DNA from: Sphingosinicella ginsenosidimutans
Lineage (GTDB): Bacteria > Pseudomonadota > Alphaproteobacteria > Sphingomonadales > Sphingomonadaceae
Length of the DNA stretch: 64,000 nt
Assembly (NCBI RefSeq): GCF_007995055.1
Contig: NZ_VOQQ01000001.1
Span: 1,843,001 to 1,907,000, forward strand
Reading direction: 5' to 3'
Position 1 is the stretch's first letter. Every line of letters starts with the position of its first letter. The translations under genes and the position numbers were made by a program. Below, one piece after another: positions 45,069 through 56,613 of the stretch. The notes beneath the pieces were generated by a model. The model worked only from the letters and a program-made list of their open reading frames with translations. It was not told the origin of the DNA and did not search any database.

Positions 45069-46664
45069 TCACATCCTGAACAACCCGAACCGCGCCCGCT
45101 CCGGGATCGGCGCGTTCAGCGTCGCCGCGAAAGCCAGCCCCAGCACGTCGCGCGTCTGTGCGGGATCGATGATGCCGTCGTCCCAGAGGCGCGCGGTGGC
45201 GTGGTAGGGATTGCCCTGGGCCTCGTAATCGTCGCGGATCGGCTGCTTGAAGGCTTCCGCTTGCTCCGGCGTCCATTTCTCCGCGTCGCGGTGGACGGTC
45301 GCCAGCACCGAAGCCGCCTGCTCGCCGCCCATCACGGAAATCCGCGAATTGGGCCAGGTGAAGAGGAAGCGCGGCGAGTAAGCCCGGCCGCACATGCCGT
45401 AATTGCCGGCGCCGAAGCTGCCACCGATCAGGACGGTGATCTTCGGCACCTGCGCGGTGGCGACCGCGGTCACCAGCTTGGCGCCGTTCTTGGCGATCCC
45501 CTCGGCCTCATATTTGCCGCCGACCATGAAGCCGGAAATGTTCTGGAGGAACAGCAATGGCGTGCGGCGCTGGCAGGCGAGCTCGATGAAATGCGCGCCT
45601 TTCAGGGCGCTCTCGCTGAACAGGATGCCGTTATTGGCGAGGATCGCGACAGGAATGCCCCAGATGCGCGCGAAGCCGCAGACCAAAGTGCTGCCGTACA
45701 GCGCCTTGAACTCGTGAAACTCGGAGCCGTCGACGATCCTCGCGATCACCTCGTGGACGTCATAGGGAGTGCGCACGTCGTCCGGGATGACGCCGTACAG
45801 CCCCTCGGGATCGAGCATCGGCGGCACCGGCTCGGCAAGATCGATGTCGGGCCGCTTCACGGTGTTGAGCTGCGCGACGATGTCGCGGACGATCGACAGC
45901 GCATGTTCGTCATTCTCGGCGAGATGATCGACGACGCCGCTTTTCCGCGCATGGAGATCGCCGCCCCCAAGATCCTCGGCCGAGATCACCTCCCCGGTTG
46001 CCGCTTTCACCAGCGGGGGGCCGCCGAGGAAGATCGTGCCCTGGTTCTTCACGATGACGCTCTCGTCGCTCATCGCGGGGACATAGGCGCCGCCGGCGGT
46101 GCAGCTTCCCATCACGCAGGCGATCTGGGCGAGGCCGAGGCTGCTCATCTGCGCCTGGTTGTAGAAGATGCGGCCGAAATGGTCGCGATCGGGGAAGACC
46201 TCGGCCTGGTGCGGCAGGTTCGCCCCGCCGCTGTCGACCAGATAGATGCTCGCAAGCCGGTTCTGCAGCGCGATCTCCTGCGCGCGCAGATGCTTCTTCA
46301 CCGTCATCGGATAATAGGTGCCGCCCTTCACCGTCGCATCGTTGGCGACGATCATCGTCTCGCGCCCGGAAACGCGGCCGATCCCGGCGATCAGCCCGGC
46401 CGCCGGCACCTCGCCCTCATAAAGGTCGCAAGCGGCGAGCTGGCCGATCTCGAGAAAAGGCGAGCCTGGATCGAGCAGCCGCTCGACGCGCTCCCTCGGT
46501 AGCAATTTGCCGCGCGACACATGCCGCTCGCGCGATTTCTCGCTGCCGCCCTTCGCCGCCTCGGCAACGCGCGCGCGCAGCTCCTCGGCAAGGGCGCGAT
46601 TGTGCGCCGCGTAGCGCCGCGCCTCGTCCGAATTCTCGTCGATCCTGGAAGTGAGAACGGTCAC
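45069..46664 (-). CDS. liuB: Methylcrotonyl-CoA carboxylase, carboxyltransferase subunit
   Basis: A 531-residue beta subunit with two crotonase-like carboxyltransferase halves. Family segments are [96 protein letters not shown] and [23 protein letters not shown]. The [15 protein letters not shown] motif is typical of methylcrotonyl-CoA rather than propionyl-CoA enzymes. It transfers CO2 from carboxybiotin to 3-methylcrotonyl-CoA. GTG 46664 (VTVLTSRID) has GGGGGG upstream. The frame upstream runs into a palindromic repeat and is not coding. Confidence 0.93.
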   Translation of the reverse strand: MTVLTSRIDENSDEARRYAAHNRALAEELRARVAEAAKGGSEKSRERHVSRGKLLPRERVERLLDPGSPFLEIGQLAACDLYEGEVPAAGLIAGIGRVSGRETMIVANDATVKGGTYYPMTVKKHLRAQEIALQNRLASIYLVDSGGANLPHQAEVFPDRDHFGRIFYNQAQMSSLGLAQIACVMGSCTAGGAYVPAMSDESVIVKNQGTIFLGGPPLVKAATGEVISAEDLGGGDLHARKSGVVDHLAENDEHALSIVRDIVAQLNTVKRPDIDLAEPVPPMLDPEGLYGVIPDDVRTPYDVHEVIARIVDGSEFHEFKALYGSTLVCGFARIWGIPVAILANNGILFSESALKGAHFIELACQRRTPLLFLQNISGFMVGGKYEAEGIAKNGAKLVTAVATAQVPKITVLIGGSFGAGNYGMCGRAYSPRFLFTWPNSRISVMGGEQAASVLATVHRDAEKWTPEQAEAFKQPIRDDYEAQGNPYHATARLWDDGIIDPAQTRDVLGLAFAATLNAPIPERARFGLFRM

Positions 46665-46681
46665 GAGCGCATCCCCCCGTT

Positions 46682-46766
46682 CGTCATTGCGAGCGGAGCG
46701 AAGCAATCCAGCGCACCAGCCGCGACGGCTCCGGATTGCCGCGTCGCGACGCGCCTCGCAATGACG
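46682..46766. repeat. Palindromic repeat of the cattgcgagcg family
   Basis: Outer arms cgtcattgcgag (46682-46693) and ctcgcaatgacg (46755-46766) are exact complements. The inner parts (agcgaagcaatcc and ggattgccgcgtcg) extend the pairing imperfectly over 85 bp. It is intergenic, just upstream of liuB. This is a widely seen type of bacterial interspersed repeat. Confidence 0.8.
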
Positions 46767-46776
46767 GCTTGAACAG

Positions 46777-47052
46777 TCACGCCCCCGCCTCCGCGTGCAC
46801 CGGCTTCTTGCGGATCAGGTAGCGATAGACGCCGATCAGGTTGATCGCGAGCAGGATCAGGTTCTGCGCGCCGATCCCCTTGCCCTCGTCATTGAGGAAC
46901 CCCCAGCCGATCAGGGCGACGGACGAGGTCACGAAGATCACGAACGCCCAGCCGGTCGGCCTGCGTCCCAGATCCAGCGACACGATCAGCGCCGCGATCG
47001 CCCCTGCGGCCGCGCCATAATATTGCAGGCAGTTGAGCAGGGTTTCGCTCAT
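46777..47052 (-). CDS. Small membrane protein of unknown function, 91 residues
   Basis: ATG 47052 ([17 protein letters not shown]) has AGAGAGG upstream. Three hydrophobic segments are predicted (about 10-27, 36-52 and 60-78). It ends [16 protein letters not shown], a basic, cytoplasmic-looking tail. No family is recognised. It lies 25 bp upstream of the repeat before liuB. Confidence 0.65.
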   Translation of the reverse strand: MSETLLNCLQYYGAAAGAIAALIVSLDLGRRPTGWAFVIFVTSSVALIGWGFLNDEGKGIGAQNLILLAINLIGVYRYLIRKKPVHAEAGA

Positions 47053-47251
47053 CGCATCCTCTCTTCTTCTGCGTCGCCTAGCCTTGGCGGCGGGCGCGGG
47101 CAACCGTGCCATCGCGAAGCGCAAGGCTGCGGGACTCCATCCCGCCGGGACGCAAATATCCTCGCCGACTCGCGCAGCCGGGACAAAAGGCCGGCGGGCC
47201 GCGACTCCTCGCGCCTTGCCGGGCGGGGAGGGCGGGCCCTAGAAGCGCGGG

Positions 47252-48034
47252 GTGCGGTTCGGGGAGGTCCTTGCCAATGCGCCCTTGCTCGGCCTGGTCG
47301 GCGCCGGCCTCGGCCTGATCGCGGGGAGCTTCGTTGCGACCATCATCATGCGCTGGCCGCGCGGGGCAAGCGCGCTTGCCGGCCGGTCGCGCTGCGATTC
47401 CTGCGCCGCGGCGCTCGCGCCGCGCGATCTCGTCCCGGTTCTGTCCTTCCTCGTCGCGCGTGGCCGTTGCCGTCGCTGCGGGGCGGCGATCGACGGGCGG
47501 CATCTCGCGATCGAGCTTGCCGCCGCGGCGATGGGCGTGGTGGCGGCGCTGGCCCATCCGCTGCCGCTCGCGCTGGTGACGGCGCTTCTCGGCTGGTGGC
47601 TGCTGCTCGTCGCCGCGCTCGATGTCGAGCATCAGTGGCTGCCCGACCGGTTGACGCTGCCGCTGATCCCGTTCGGCCTCGCCGCCGCCTGGGCCGGCTT
47701 CGGCCCGCCGCTCGCGGACCGGCTGATCGGCGCGGCGGCGGGATGGGCGGTGCTGGCCGCGATCGGCGCGCTCTACCGGGCCGCGCGTGGCCGCGACGGG
47801 CTTGGCGGCGGCGATCCCAAGCTCCTCGGCGCGATCGGCGCCTGGCTCGGCTGGGCGATGCTGCCGCTGGTGCTTGCCGGCGCCGGCCTCGCCGGGCTGG
47901 TCGCGCTGCTGGCGATGCGGGCGCGGGGCGAGCGGGTGGACGCGGCGACGCGCCTCCCGCTCGGCGCGCTGATGGCGCTCGTCGCCTGGCCCTTGTGGAT
48001 CGCGATCGCCGCCGGGCCGGCATTCAGCCTCTAG
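47252..48034 (+). CDS. gspO: Prepilin peptidase / methyltransferase (GspO/PilD type)
   Basis: A 260-residue integral membrane aspartyl protease that cleaves the leader of pseudopilins and N-methylates the new Phe. An N-terminal helix is followed by the zinc-binding cytosolic loop with CDSC and CRRC (~48-75), then about six helices. The catalytic aspartates are in AALDVEHQWLPDRLT and GGGDPKLLGAIGAWLG. The GTG at 47252 is the first start in frame. It heads the type II secretion locus, and its substrate GspG is encoded 6 kb downstream. Confidence 0.92.
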   Translation: MRFGEVLANAPLLGLVGAGLGLIAGSFVATIIMRWPRGASALAGRSRCDSCAAALAPRDLVPVLSFLVARGRCRRCGAAIDGRHLAIELAAAAMGVVAALAHPLPLALVTALLGWWLLLVAALDVEHQWLPDRLTLPLIPFGLAAAWAGFGPPLADRLIGAAAGWAVLAAIGALYRAARGRDGLGGGDPKLLGAIGAWLGWAMLPLVLAGAGLAGLVALLAMRARGERVDAATRLPLGALMALVAWPLWIAIAAGPAFSL

Positions 48035-48316
48035 CCAGAATCGCGCTGCTACAGGGGTGGCTTGAGGGCGGCGCTTTTCCCTAGAGGCGCCGCCCGACCG
48101 ATTCCGGGGCGCCGGCCCGTCGCGGCCCTTGCGCCCCGCCCCAAAAGCTGGAAACGTCCGCGCAAGCGACTCTTCGGGGAAGGGGAGGCGTCGGGCCGCC
48201 AATTCATCGCGATGAGCCGCGCCGTTCGTTCGCGCCTGTGCTGATCGCGCGGGCGCCGGCAAAGCTGGGCCGCCCTGGGCTTCGGGGAGCCCGCACAGGG
48301 GAGGCAGGCGTTCATC

Positions 48317-48919
48317 GTGCGATTGGGGATCGATCCCTCCGGCCGGTTGCCGCGTTCCGCGCTGCTCCTCGGCGCCGAGCTGCTGCTTCTGGCGCTGGTC
48401 GCGGTGCAGGGGGCGCGGCTGGTCTGGACGCTCGCGACTCCGCACGGGCCGATCGGCGACTGGCGGCCGTCGCGCGCGCTCGTTCCAGTGGCCGGGCCCG
48501 AGGTCCTCGCCAGCTTCGATCCCTTCTTCCGGCTTCAGGGCGGCGGCGGGCCGGCCGTCGTGACCGCGCTCAACCTCAAGCTCTATGGAATCAGCCAGGA
48601 CCGGGCGACCGGCCGCGGCTCGGCGATCGTCGGCCTGCCCGACGGCACCCAGCGCAGCTTCGCGGTCGGCGAGGAGATCATGCCGGGCGTCACCCTGGCC
48701 GAGGTCGCGTTCGACAATGTGACGATCCGCCGCGGCGGCGTGGCGGAGCAGCTGTTCCTCGATCAATCCACGCCCGCCGCCGCCGCGCCCGCCGCCGCGA
48801 CGCCGGCCCAGCCGCTTGCGCCCGCCGTAACGCCCGCGCCGAACGCGCCGGCCGCCCCGGCTGCGGCGGCGACGCCGACCGCCAACCAGCTGCGCGACAT
48901 CCGCGCCAATGCGAATTGA
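48317..48919 (+). CDS. gspC: Type II secretion protein C
   Basis: A 200-residue inner-membrane protein. It has one N-terminal helix (~17-38), a periplasmic linker with SFDPFFRL and the homology region VVTALNLKLYGISQDRATGRGSAIVGLPDGTQRSFAVGEEI (~80-125). The C-terminal tail is Ala/Pro-rich. It contacts the secretin GspD and helps select substrates. It lacks a clear PDZ domain, as in many short GspC proteins. GTG start. The stop is 7 bp before the chosen gspD start. The 282 bp before it hold nothing recognised and may contain a promoter. Confidence 0.85.
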   Translation: MRLGIDPSGRLPRSALLLGAELLLLALVAVQGARLVWTLATPHGPIGDWRPSRALVPVAGPEVLASFDPFFRLQGGGGPAVVTALNLKLYGISQDRATGRGSAIVGLPDGTQRSFAVGEEIMPGVTLAEVAFDNVTIRRGGVAEQLFLDQSTPAAAAPAAATPAQPLAPAVTPAPNAPAAPAAAATPTANQLRDIRANAN

Positions 48920-48926
48920 GGTCCCG

Positions 48927-51109
48927 GTGAAACGTGTCCTGATCGCCCTTGCCATCGCGATCGCGCCGCTCACGCCGGCAAGCGCGCAATATGTGCTGAA
49001 CCTTCGCGAGGCCGATATCCGCGCCTTCGTCCAGGATGCGGCGCGGGTGACCGGGCGGACGTTCATCCTCGATCCGGCCGTCCAGGGGCGGGTGTCGGTG
49101 GTGACCGAGCGGCCGTTGTCGCGAAGCGAATATTTCGAACTGTTCCTGTCGACGCTGCGGACCAACGGATTTGTCGCGGTGCCGGCCGCTGGCGGCGCGC
49201 TTCGCATCCAGCCCGTCGCGGGGGCCTCGTCCTCGGCGCAGCTCGGCGGATCGCGGCGGGCGAGCCCGAGCGGCTTCGTCACCGAAATCTTCCGTGTCCG
49301 CCACATCGATCCGGCCCAGGCGATCGAGACGCTGCGGCCAAGCGTCAGCCGCGACGGTTCGATCACCGCGAGCCGCAGCTCGATCGTCGTCTCCGACTTC
49401 GCCGACAATGTCCGGCGGGTGCGCGCGATCCTTGCCCAGATCGACGTCAGTTCGGGCGTCAGCCGGGTCATCGGCCTCGAAAATGCCGGCGCGCGCGAAA
49501 TCGCCTCGGCGCTCGCGAACCTGGTCGGCGATGGCGTGACGGTGGTGCCGGTGGACAGCGCCAATTCGATCGTGATCCGGGGCGACGCGTCGAGCGTCGC
49601 CGAACTCGCCCGCGTCGCCCAGGACCTCGACCGGCGTGCGGCGCGCGGCAGCGAGATTCGGGTCGTCTACCTCGAACATGCCGATGCCGAGCAGCTCCTG
49701 CCGGTGCTCCAGCGCCTGCTCGGCCAGGCGCCGAACGAGGCGCCGGCGCAAAACCAGGCCGCGAACCGGCTGCGCCGCCCCAACGACAGCAACGCCTCCA
49801 GCGGTCCCTCCGGCGCGACGATGGGCCGCAACGCGCCGCCGCCCCCGCAGCCGGCCGCGGCCGCCGCGACCGCGGAGCCGGCCAATCCCAACGCCCAGCT
49901 CACCGTCGGCGCGCGCAACGCCATCGTCACCCGGTTCGAGGGCGCGAACGCGATCGTCATCTCCGCCACCGCCGACATCCAGCGCGAGCTGGGCGAGGTC
50001 ATCCGCCAGCTCGACGTGCGCCGCCAGCAGGTTCTGGTCGAGGCGATCATCGTCGAGATTTCCGACACCGCGGCGCGGCAGCTCGGCGTCCAGCTCTTCC
50101 TCGCTGGGCTCAACGGCACGATCCCGTTCGCGCTCACCAATTATTCCAACATCGCGCCCAATGTCGGCACGATCGCCGGCGCGCTCGCGGCGCGTGAGCT
50201 CAACGGCACGACGACGACGATCCAGACCGGCGACGGATCGACGACGACGACGACCAGCAACGGCACCACCGATCTCATCAACGCCGCCGCGGCCCAGCTT
50301 TCGGGCATTTCCGGCGGCGTCGGCGGCCTCGCGATCCGCAGCGGCGATGCGATCTTCGGGTCGATCATCAGCGCCGTGCGCAACGACAGCAACTCCAACA
50401 TCCTGTCGACCCCGCACATCGCGACGCTCGACAATCAGGAAGCCTATCTGCTGGCCGGGCAGGAGATTCCGGTCACGACCGGCGAGGCGCTGTCGCCCAA
50501 TTTCGACAACACCTTCCGCACCGTCCAGCGCCAGAATGTCGGCATCACGCTGGAGGTCCGGCCGCAGATCAACGCCGGCGGCGAGGTGAAGCTCGATCTT
50601 CGCGTGGAGATCAGCTCGATCGCCGGGCCGGTGACGCAAGGCTCGCCCGATCTCATCCTCAACAAGCGCGAGATCGAGAATACGATCACCGTCGACGACG
50701 GCCAGATCGCCGCGCTCGGCGGCCTGCTCGACGACAATGAGCGCCGCACGCTCGAGCGGATCCCGCTGCTCGGCGACATCCCGGTCCTCGGCAACCTGTT
50801 CCGCGCGCGCAGCCGATCGCGCGTGCGGACCAATCTGATGATCTTCATCCGGCCGACCATCCTGCGCAGCGCACAGGACATGCAGGACGTGAGCGCGCGT
50901 CGTTACGATTACATGCGCGGCCGCCAGCTGCTCTTCAATCCGAACCAGGAGCCGAGCCTGGACGAGCTCGTCCGCGATTATATGGGCACCGTGCCGCCGG
51001 GCGCGCACCCGACCGCCGGCGACGTCACCGTCGCGCCGGCGCCCGCGCCGGCCCTGCCCGCCGCCCCGGCGACGGAGTCGCCGCCGGCCCATCCGGACGG
51101 GACGCCCTG

Positions 51110-51113
<4 letters not shown>
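48927..51113 (+). CDS. gspD: Type II secretion secretin
   Basis: A 728-residue outer-membrane channel protein. A signal peptide (KRVLIALAIAIAPLTPASAQ) is followed by N0-N3 ring domains (~25-400), the N3 loop being long and Pro/Ala/Asn-rich (~270-310). The secretin core (~400-645) contains VEAIIVEISD, LSTPHIATLDNQEAYLLAGQEIPV and GGLLDDNERRTLERIPLLGDIPVLGNLFR. A Pro/Ala-rich tail ends the protein. GTG 48927 has GAGG upstream; ATG 48909 inside gspC is an alternative. It overlaps gspE by 4 bp. Confidence 0.96.
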
Positions 51114-52586
<1,473 letters not shown>

Positions 52587-52594
<8 letters not shown>

Positions 52595-53813
52595 TTATGC
52601 CTGGGTCGGGCTCGACACCGCCGGACGCGAGCGGCGCGGCGCGGTGCGCGCCGAAACCAGCGAGGCGGCCCGGGCGCAGCTCAATGCGCGGCGGCTCTAT
52701 GTCGTTCGGATCGAGGAGGCGGCCGAAAGCGTGCCCGCGCCGCCCTTGCTCTCGCGCGATCTGTTCCAGCGCAAGCGCCTGTCGGCGCGGCAGCTCGCGC
52801 TCTTCACCCGCCAGCTCGCGACGCTGATCCAGGTCGCGCCGCTGGAGGAGGCGCTGCGGACGCTCTCGCGCCAGTCGGAGCGCGACGATGTCCGCGCGAT
52901 CCTCGGCCATGTCCATGCCGGCGTCGTCGAGGGCCGCCGCCTGTCCGAGGCGATGGCGCGCGAGCCGAAGAGCTTCCCGCCGCTCTACCGCGCGATGGTC
53001 TCGGCGGGCGAGGGCTCGGGGATGCTGCCGGCGATCCTCGAGCGGCTCGCGGCCTGGCTGGAGCGGCAGGCCGCGGTGCGCGGCAAGGTGCTCTCGACGC
53101 TCGCTTATCCGGTGATCCTCGCGATCGTCGCCGCCTTCGTCGTGCTTGCGCTGATGATCTTCGTCGTGCCGCGCGTCGTCGAGCAGTTCCAGGATATCGG
53201 CCAGCGCCTGCCGCTGCTGACCCGGATCGTGATCGGCATCTCGCATTTTCTCGCTCATTGGTGGTGGGCGCTGCTGATCGCGGCGGCCGTGCTCGTGCTG
53301 CTCGCCGGGCGGGCGCTGAAGGAGGAGGGGCCGCGGCTGAAATTCGATGCGGCGCTGCTGAAGCTGCCGCTGATCGGGCGGCTGATCCGCGATCTCCACG
53401 CGGCCCGGATGGCGCGGACGCTCTCGACGATGGTCGCGGCGCGGCTGCCCTTGCTGGAGGGGCTGCGCCTGACGACCGGGACGGTGCACAACCGCGTGCT
53501 CCGCAACGCCAGCGCCGAGATTGCCGAGACGGTGCGGACCGGCGGCAGCCTCTCCGGCGCGCTCCGCAAGACCGGGGTGTTCCCGCCGCTGCTCGTCTAT
53601 CTCGCCGCGAGCGGGGAGGCGTCGGGCCGGCTGGACCTCATGCTGGAGCGCGCCGCCGATTATCTGGAGCGCGAGTTCGACAGCTTCACCTCGAGCGCGC
53701 TCTCGCTGCTGGAACCGGCGATCATCATCGTCATGGGCGGCGTGGTGGCGGTGATCGTGCTGTCGATCCTGCTCCCGATCCTGCAACTCGATACGCTTGC
53801 CGGAGGACTGTGA
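52587..53813 (+). CDS. gspF: Type II secretion inner-membrane platform protein
   Basis: A 408-residue polytopic protein with two T2SSF domains (~70-195 and ~275-395; RQLALFTRQLATLIQVAPLEEALRTL and HAARMARTLSTMVAARLPLLEGLRL). Three main membrane helices lie at ~175-200, 225-248 and 378-402. It connects GspE to the growing pseudopilus. It overlaps gspE by 8 bp and gspG by 1 bp (TGATG). Confidence 0.96.
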
Positions 53814-54307
53814 TGTTGGCCCGTGGTTTCCTGTCCCGTCATTCTCGCGGACGCGGGAATCCAGCTGCCTTCCTGGCTCGGCGGCCGAAAGGGAAGCTGG
53901 GCTCCCGCCTTCGCGGGAGCGACGAAAAAGCGAATGACGAAGAAGGCTTCACCCTGGTCGAGCTGATGGTGGTCCTCGTCATCATCGGGCTGCTCGCCAC
54001 CATCGTCATCATCAACGTCATGCCGGCGGTGGACCGGGCGGCCTCGACCAAGGCCCATGCCGACATTTCGACGCTGGAGCAGGCGATCGAGATGTACCGG
54101 CTCGATCACCTGCGCTACCCGACCCAGGCCGAAGGGCTCCAGTCGCTCGTCGCCGGCAATTATATCCGCCGGCTGCCGAACGATCCCTGGAACCATCCTT
54201 ATGCCTACAAGGTGCCGGGCGCGGGCGGCCATCCCTATCAGGTCATGAGCCTCGGCGCCGACGGGCAGGAAGGCGGCACGGGGGAAAATGCCGACATCTC
54301 CAACTGA
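53813..54307 (+). CDS. gspG: Major pseudopilin with an unusual 45-residue leader
   Basis: A 164-residue prepilin. The prepilin peptidase site is EEG^FTLVELMVVLVIIGLL, with the cleavage Gly at residue 45. Mature features are standard: DISTLEQAIEMYRLDHLRYPTQAEGLQ, LPNDPWNHPYAYKVPG and the calcium-loop region near GADGQEGGTGENADISN. Normal leaders are about 6-15 residues. Here residues ~9-42 are basic and encoded by a palindromic repeat (53836-53939). The start ATG 53813 has GGAGG 6 bases upstream and overlaps the gspF stop; no start lies between the repeat and the mature part. Confidence 0.93.
   Translation: MLARGFLSRHSRGRGNPAAFLARRPKGKLGSRLRGSDEKANDEEGFTLVELMVVLVIIGLLATIVIINVMPAVDRAASTKAHADISTLEQAIEMYRLDHLRYPTQAEGLQSLVAGNYIRRLPNDPWNHPYAYKVPGAGGHPYQVMSLGADGQEGGTGENADISN
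53836..53939. repeat. Palindromic repeat inside the gspG leader
   Basis: Outer arms cgtcattc (53836-53843) and gaatgacg (53932-53939). Inner arms cgcgggaatccagct (from 53852) and agctgggctcccg (53894-53906) match imperfectly, with further pairing around cgccttcgcggg. It belongs to the common interspersed type with 'tcattc...cgcgggaatccag' ends and is in frame with gspG. Confidence 0.75.
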
Positions 54308-55337
54308 TCCCGGCGCCGGCGCGACCCTGCTCGCCTTCATCGACGATGGCGGCGCCATCGGCGCGTGGCGGCTGATCGAGGGCGATGCCGTGATCGCGCG
54401 CGGCGGCGGCGATCTGCTGCCCGACGATGCGGCGCGGGCGGTGCTCGCCGTGCCCGGCACCGAGGTCGCGATCCACTGGCTCGACCTTGCCGATGACCTG
54501 ACCCTCGCGCAGGCGACGGCGGCGGCCCGGCTGATGCTCGCCGATTCGAGCGCGGAGCCGCTGGCGGACATGCATGTCGCCGTCGGCCGTCGCGAGGCCG
54601 GGAAGGTGCCGGCGGCGCTGGTGCCGGCGCGGACCATGCTGGCATGGATCGATGCGGCCGCGTCGGTCGGCATCGACGCCGATGCGATCGTGCCCGCGCC
54701 GATGCTGATCGCGCCGCCCGTGGCCGGCATCGTTCGACATGGCATCGATCATCGCGGGCCGGCGACGGCCTTCGCGATCGAGCCCGAGCTGGCGGCGGCG
54801 ATCCTCGGCGAGGCGCCGGTCGCGCTGCTCGCGGAGGCGGACTATGAAGCCGGCCTGCCGGCGCTCGCCGCCGATCCGGTGATCGATCTGCGCCAGGGGG
54901 CCTTCGCACGCCGGCGCCACTGGCGGCTGGAGAGCGGGGCTGGCCGGCGTCTCGTCCTCCTCGCCGCGATGCTCGTGCTGCTGACGCTGGCGGTGCCGGT
55001 GGCGAAGCTCATCCTCACCGATCGCGCGGCGGCGCGGATGGAGGCCGAGGCGGCGGCGCTGGCCCAGCGGCCCGCAACGGGCGCCGATTCCGCGCCAGGA
55101 TTCGCGCTCGTCGCGCCGGCCCTGTTCGATGCGGTGCGCGCGACCCCGAACGCCGAGCTCGGCCAGGTGGATTATCGCGCCGACGGCAGCCTCGCCGCGA
55201 CCGTCCTCATCGATTCGCCGGCGACGCTCGACATGCTCGCGACGCGGATCGAGGCGGCCGGCCTTTCGGTCGAGCGCGGGCCGGTCGGCAATCGCAACGG
55301 CCGCGCCGCCGCCGATCTTCTGGTGCGCCCCGCATGA
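54288..55337 (+). CDS. gspL: Type II secretion protein L
   Basis: A 349-residue protein. The cytoplasmic actin-like domain (~1-215) binds GspE. One membrane helix lies at ~223-242 (RLVLLAAMLVLLTLAVPVAKL), with a periplasmic ferredoxin-like domain beyond it. Sequence conservation is low, but length, topology, the IHWLDLADDLTLAQATAAARLML segment and position before gspM identify it. Its ATG lies 20 bp inside gspG, so the pseudopilin genes gspH-K usually found between G and L are absent. Confidence 0.85.
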   Translation: MPTSPTDPGAGATLLAFIDDGGAIGAWRLIEGDAVIARGGGDLLPDDAARAVLAVPGTEVAIHWLDLADDLTLAQATAAARLMLADSSAEPLADMHVAVGRREAGKVPAALVPARTMLAWIDAAASVGIDADAIVPAPMLIAPPVAGIVRHGIDHRGPATAFAIEPELAAAILGEAPVALLAEADYEAGLPALAADPVIDLRQGAFARRRHWRLESGAGRRLVLLAAMLVLLTLAVPVAKLILTDRAAARMEAEAAALAQRPATGADSAPGFALVAPALFDAVRATPNAELGQVDYRADGSLAATVLIDSPATLDMLATRIEAAGLSVERGPVGNRNGRAAADLLVRPA

Positions 55338-55804
55338 GCGGCCTCGCCCTCTGGTGGCAGGGCCGCAGCCGGCGCGAGCAGCTGTTGCTTGGCGTCATGG
55401 GCGCGCTGCTCGCCGGCGTGCTCATATGGCTGCTGATCGCGCGGCCGCTGTCGGCGGCGCTCGATGCGGCGCGCGCGCGCGAGGCGGCGGCGGCCGAGGC
55501 GCTCGGCGCGGCCCGGGCGCGCGCCGACGTGCGGCGCACCGGCCTTGGCGAGACGGCGCCGCTCCCGCTCGCCGCCTATGTCGCGCGCAGCGCCGCCGAC
55601 GCCGGCTATCCCAATGCGCGCGTCACCGCGAGCGGGCCGGCGCGCGCCACCCTGTCGATCGAGGCGGCCCGGCCGCAGGCCCTGTTCGGCTGGATCGCCG
55701 ACCTCGAGACGCATGGCGTCGCGGTCGAGACGCTGCGCGCGACCGCCGGGGCCGATCATACGGTCGCGGTCGCGGCCAGCCTCCGGGCGAGAGGCAGCCG
55801 ATGA
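55334..55804 (+). CDS. gspM: Type II secretion protein M
   Basis: A 156-residue bitopic protein with a short cytoplasmic N-terminus (WWQGRSRREQLLLGVMGALL), one helix at ~18-38, an Ala-rich coiled coil (~40-68) and a small ferredoxin-like periplasmic domain. It stabilises GspL and the platform. It overlaps gspL by 4 bp (ATGA) and gspN by 4 bp. Confidence 0.85.
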   Translation: MSGLALWWQGRSRREQLLLGVMGALLAGVLIWLLIARPLSAALDAARAREAAAAEALGAARARADVRRTGLGETAPLPLAAYVARSAADAGYPNARVTASGPARATLSIEAARPQALFGWIADLETHGVAVETLRATAGADHTVAVAASLRARGSR

Positions 55805-56493
55805 GCGCGCGCACCCGCTGGCTGGCCTTCGCGGCCTTCTTCGTCGCCGCCCTCGTCCTGTCGATGCCGATGCGCGTCGCGCTCGACTGGTTCGGGCTCG
55901 ACCGAACGGGGCTCAGCGCGCGCGACGCGACGGGAACGGTGTGGAGCGGCCGGATCGAGGAGGCCGCCTTGGGGCCTGTGCCGATCGGCGATGTGAAGGC
56001 GGGCCTTGCCGTCATGCCCTTGTTTGTCGGCCATGCCCGCGTCGCGATGAGCCGGACCGATCCCGATCCCGTCACCGCGACGGTCGACGTCTCGTATCGC
56101 GGCTTCGCGATCCGGCGCGCCACCGGGCGCTTCGCGGCGGGCCGGCTGCTCGCCCCGGCGCCGGTCGCGTCGATCGACCTGACCGAGGTCAGCGCCGCGT
56201 TCGTCAACGGCCGCTGCGTCGCCGCATCCGGGCAGGCGGGCGCGACGCTTGCCGGGCCGCTCGCCGCGGCGCTGCCGGCGCTGTCCGGGCAGGTCTCGTG
56301 CGAGAATGAGTGGGTGCTGATCCCGCTGGCCGGCGGCGGCGGGCGGATCGACCTGCGGATCGCCGTGGATGGCCGCTACCGGATCGACATGCAGGTCGCC
56401 GCGGTCAACGAGGCGGTCGCCGCCGCGCTTCAGGCCGGCGGCTTCCGGCCCGCCCCCGGCGGCTATGCGATCCACCGCGCGGGAGCGTTCTAG
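55801..56493 (+). CDS. gspN: Type II secretion protein N
   Basis: A 230-residue protein with one N-terminal membrane helix (~7-24) followed by a periplasmic domain containing the GspN pattern TGTVWSGRIEEAALGPVPIGDV and GYAIHRAGAF at the C-terminus. GspN is optional in type II systems and its role is unclear. Last gene of the locus, coupled to gspM by ATGA. Confidence 0.85.
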   Translation: MSARTRWLAFAAFFVAALVLSMPMRVALDWFGLDRTGLSARDATGTVWSGRIEEAALGPVPIGDVKAGLAVMPLFVGHARVAMSRTDPDPVTATVDVSYRGFAIRRATGRFAAGRLLAPAPVASIDLTEVSAAFVNGRCVAASGQAGATLAGPLAAALPALSGQVSCENEWVLIPLAGGGGRIDLRIAVDGRYRIDMQVAAVNEAVAAALQAGGFRPAPGGYAIHRAGAF

Positions 56494-56613
56494 GGCTGCG
56501 CCGGACAGCGGAGAAAATGCCCGCCTCGCTCGTTGGAGGGGGCGCACAGGGCATTCGTGCAGCGAGGGGGCTTCCCGCCGGCGGCAGGACCGCCGGCCGA
56601 TATGGAGGCCAGG

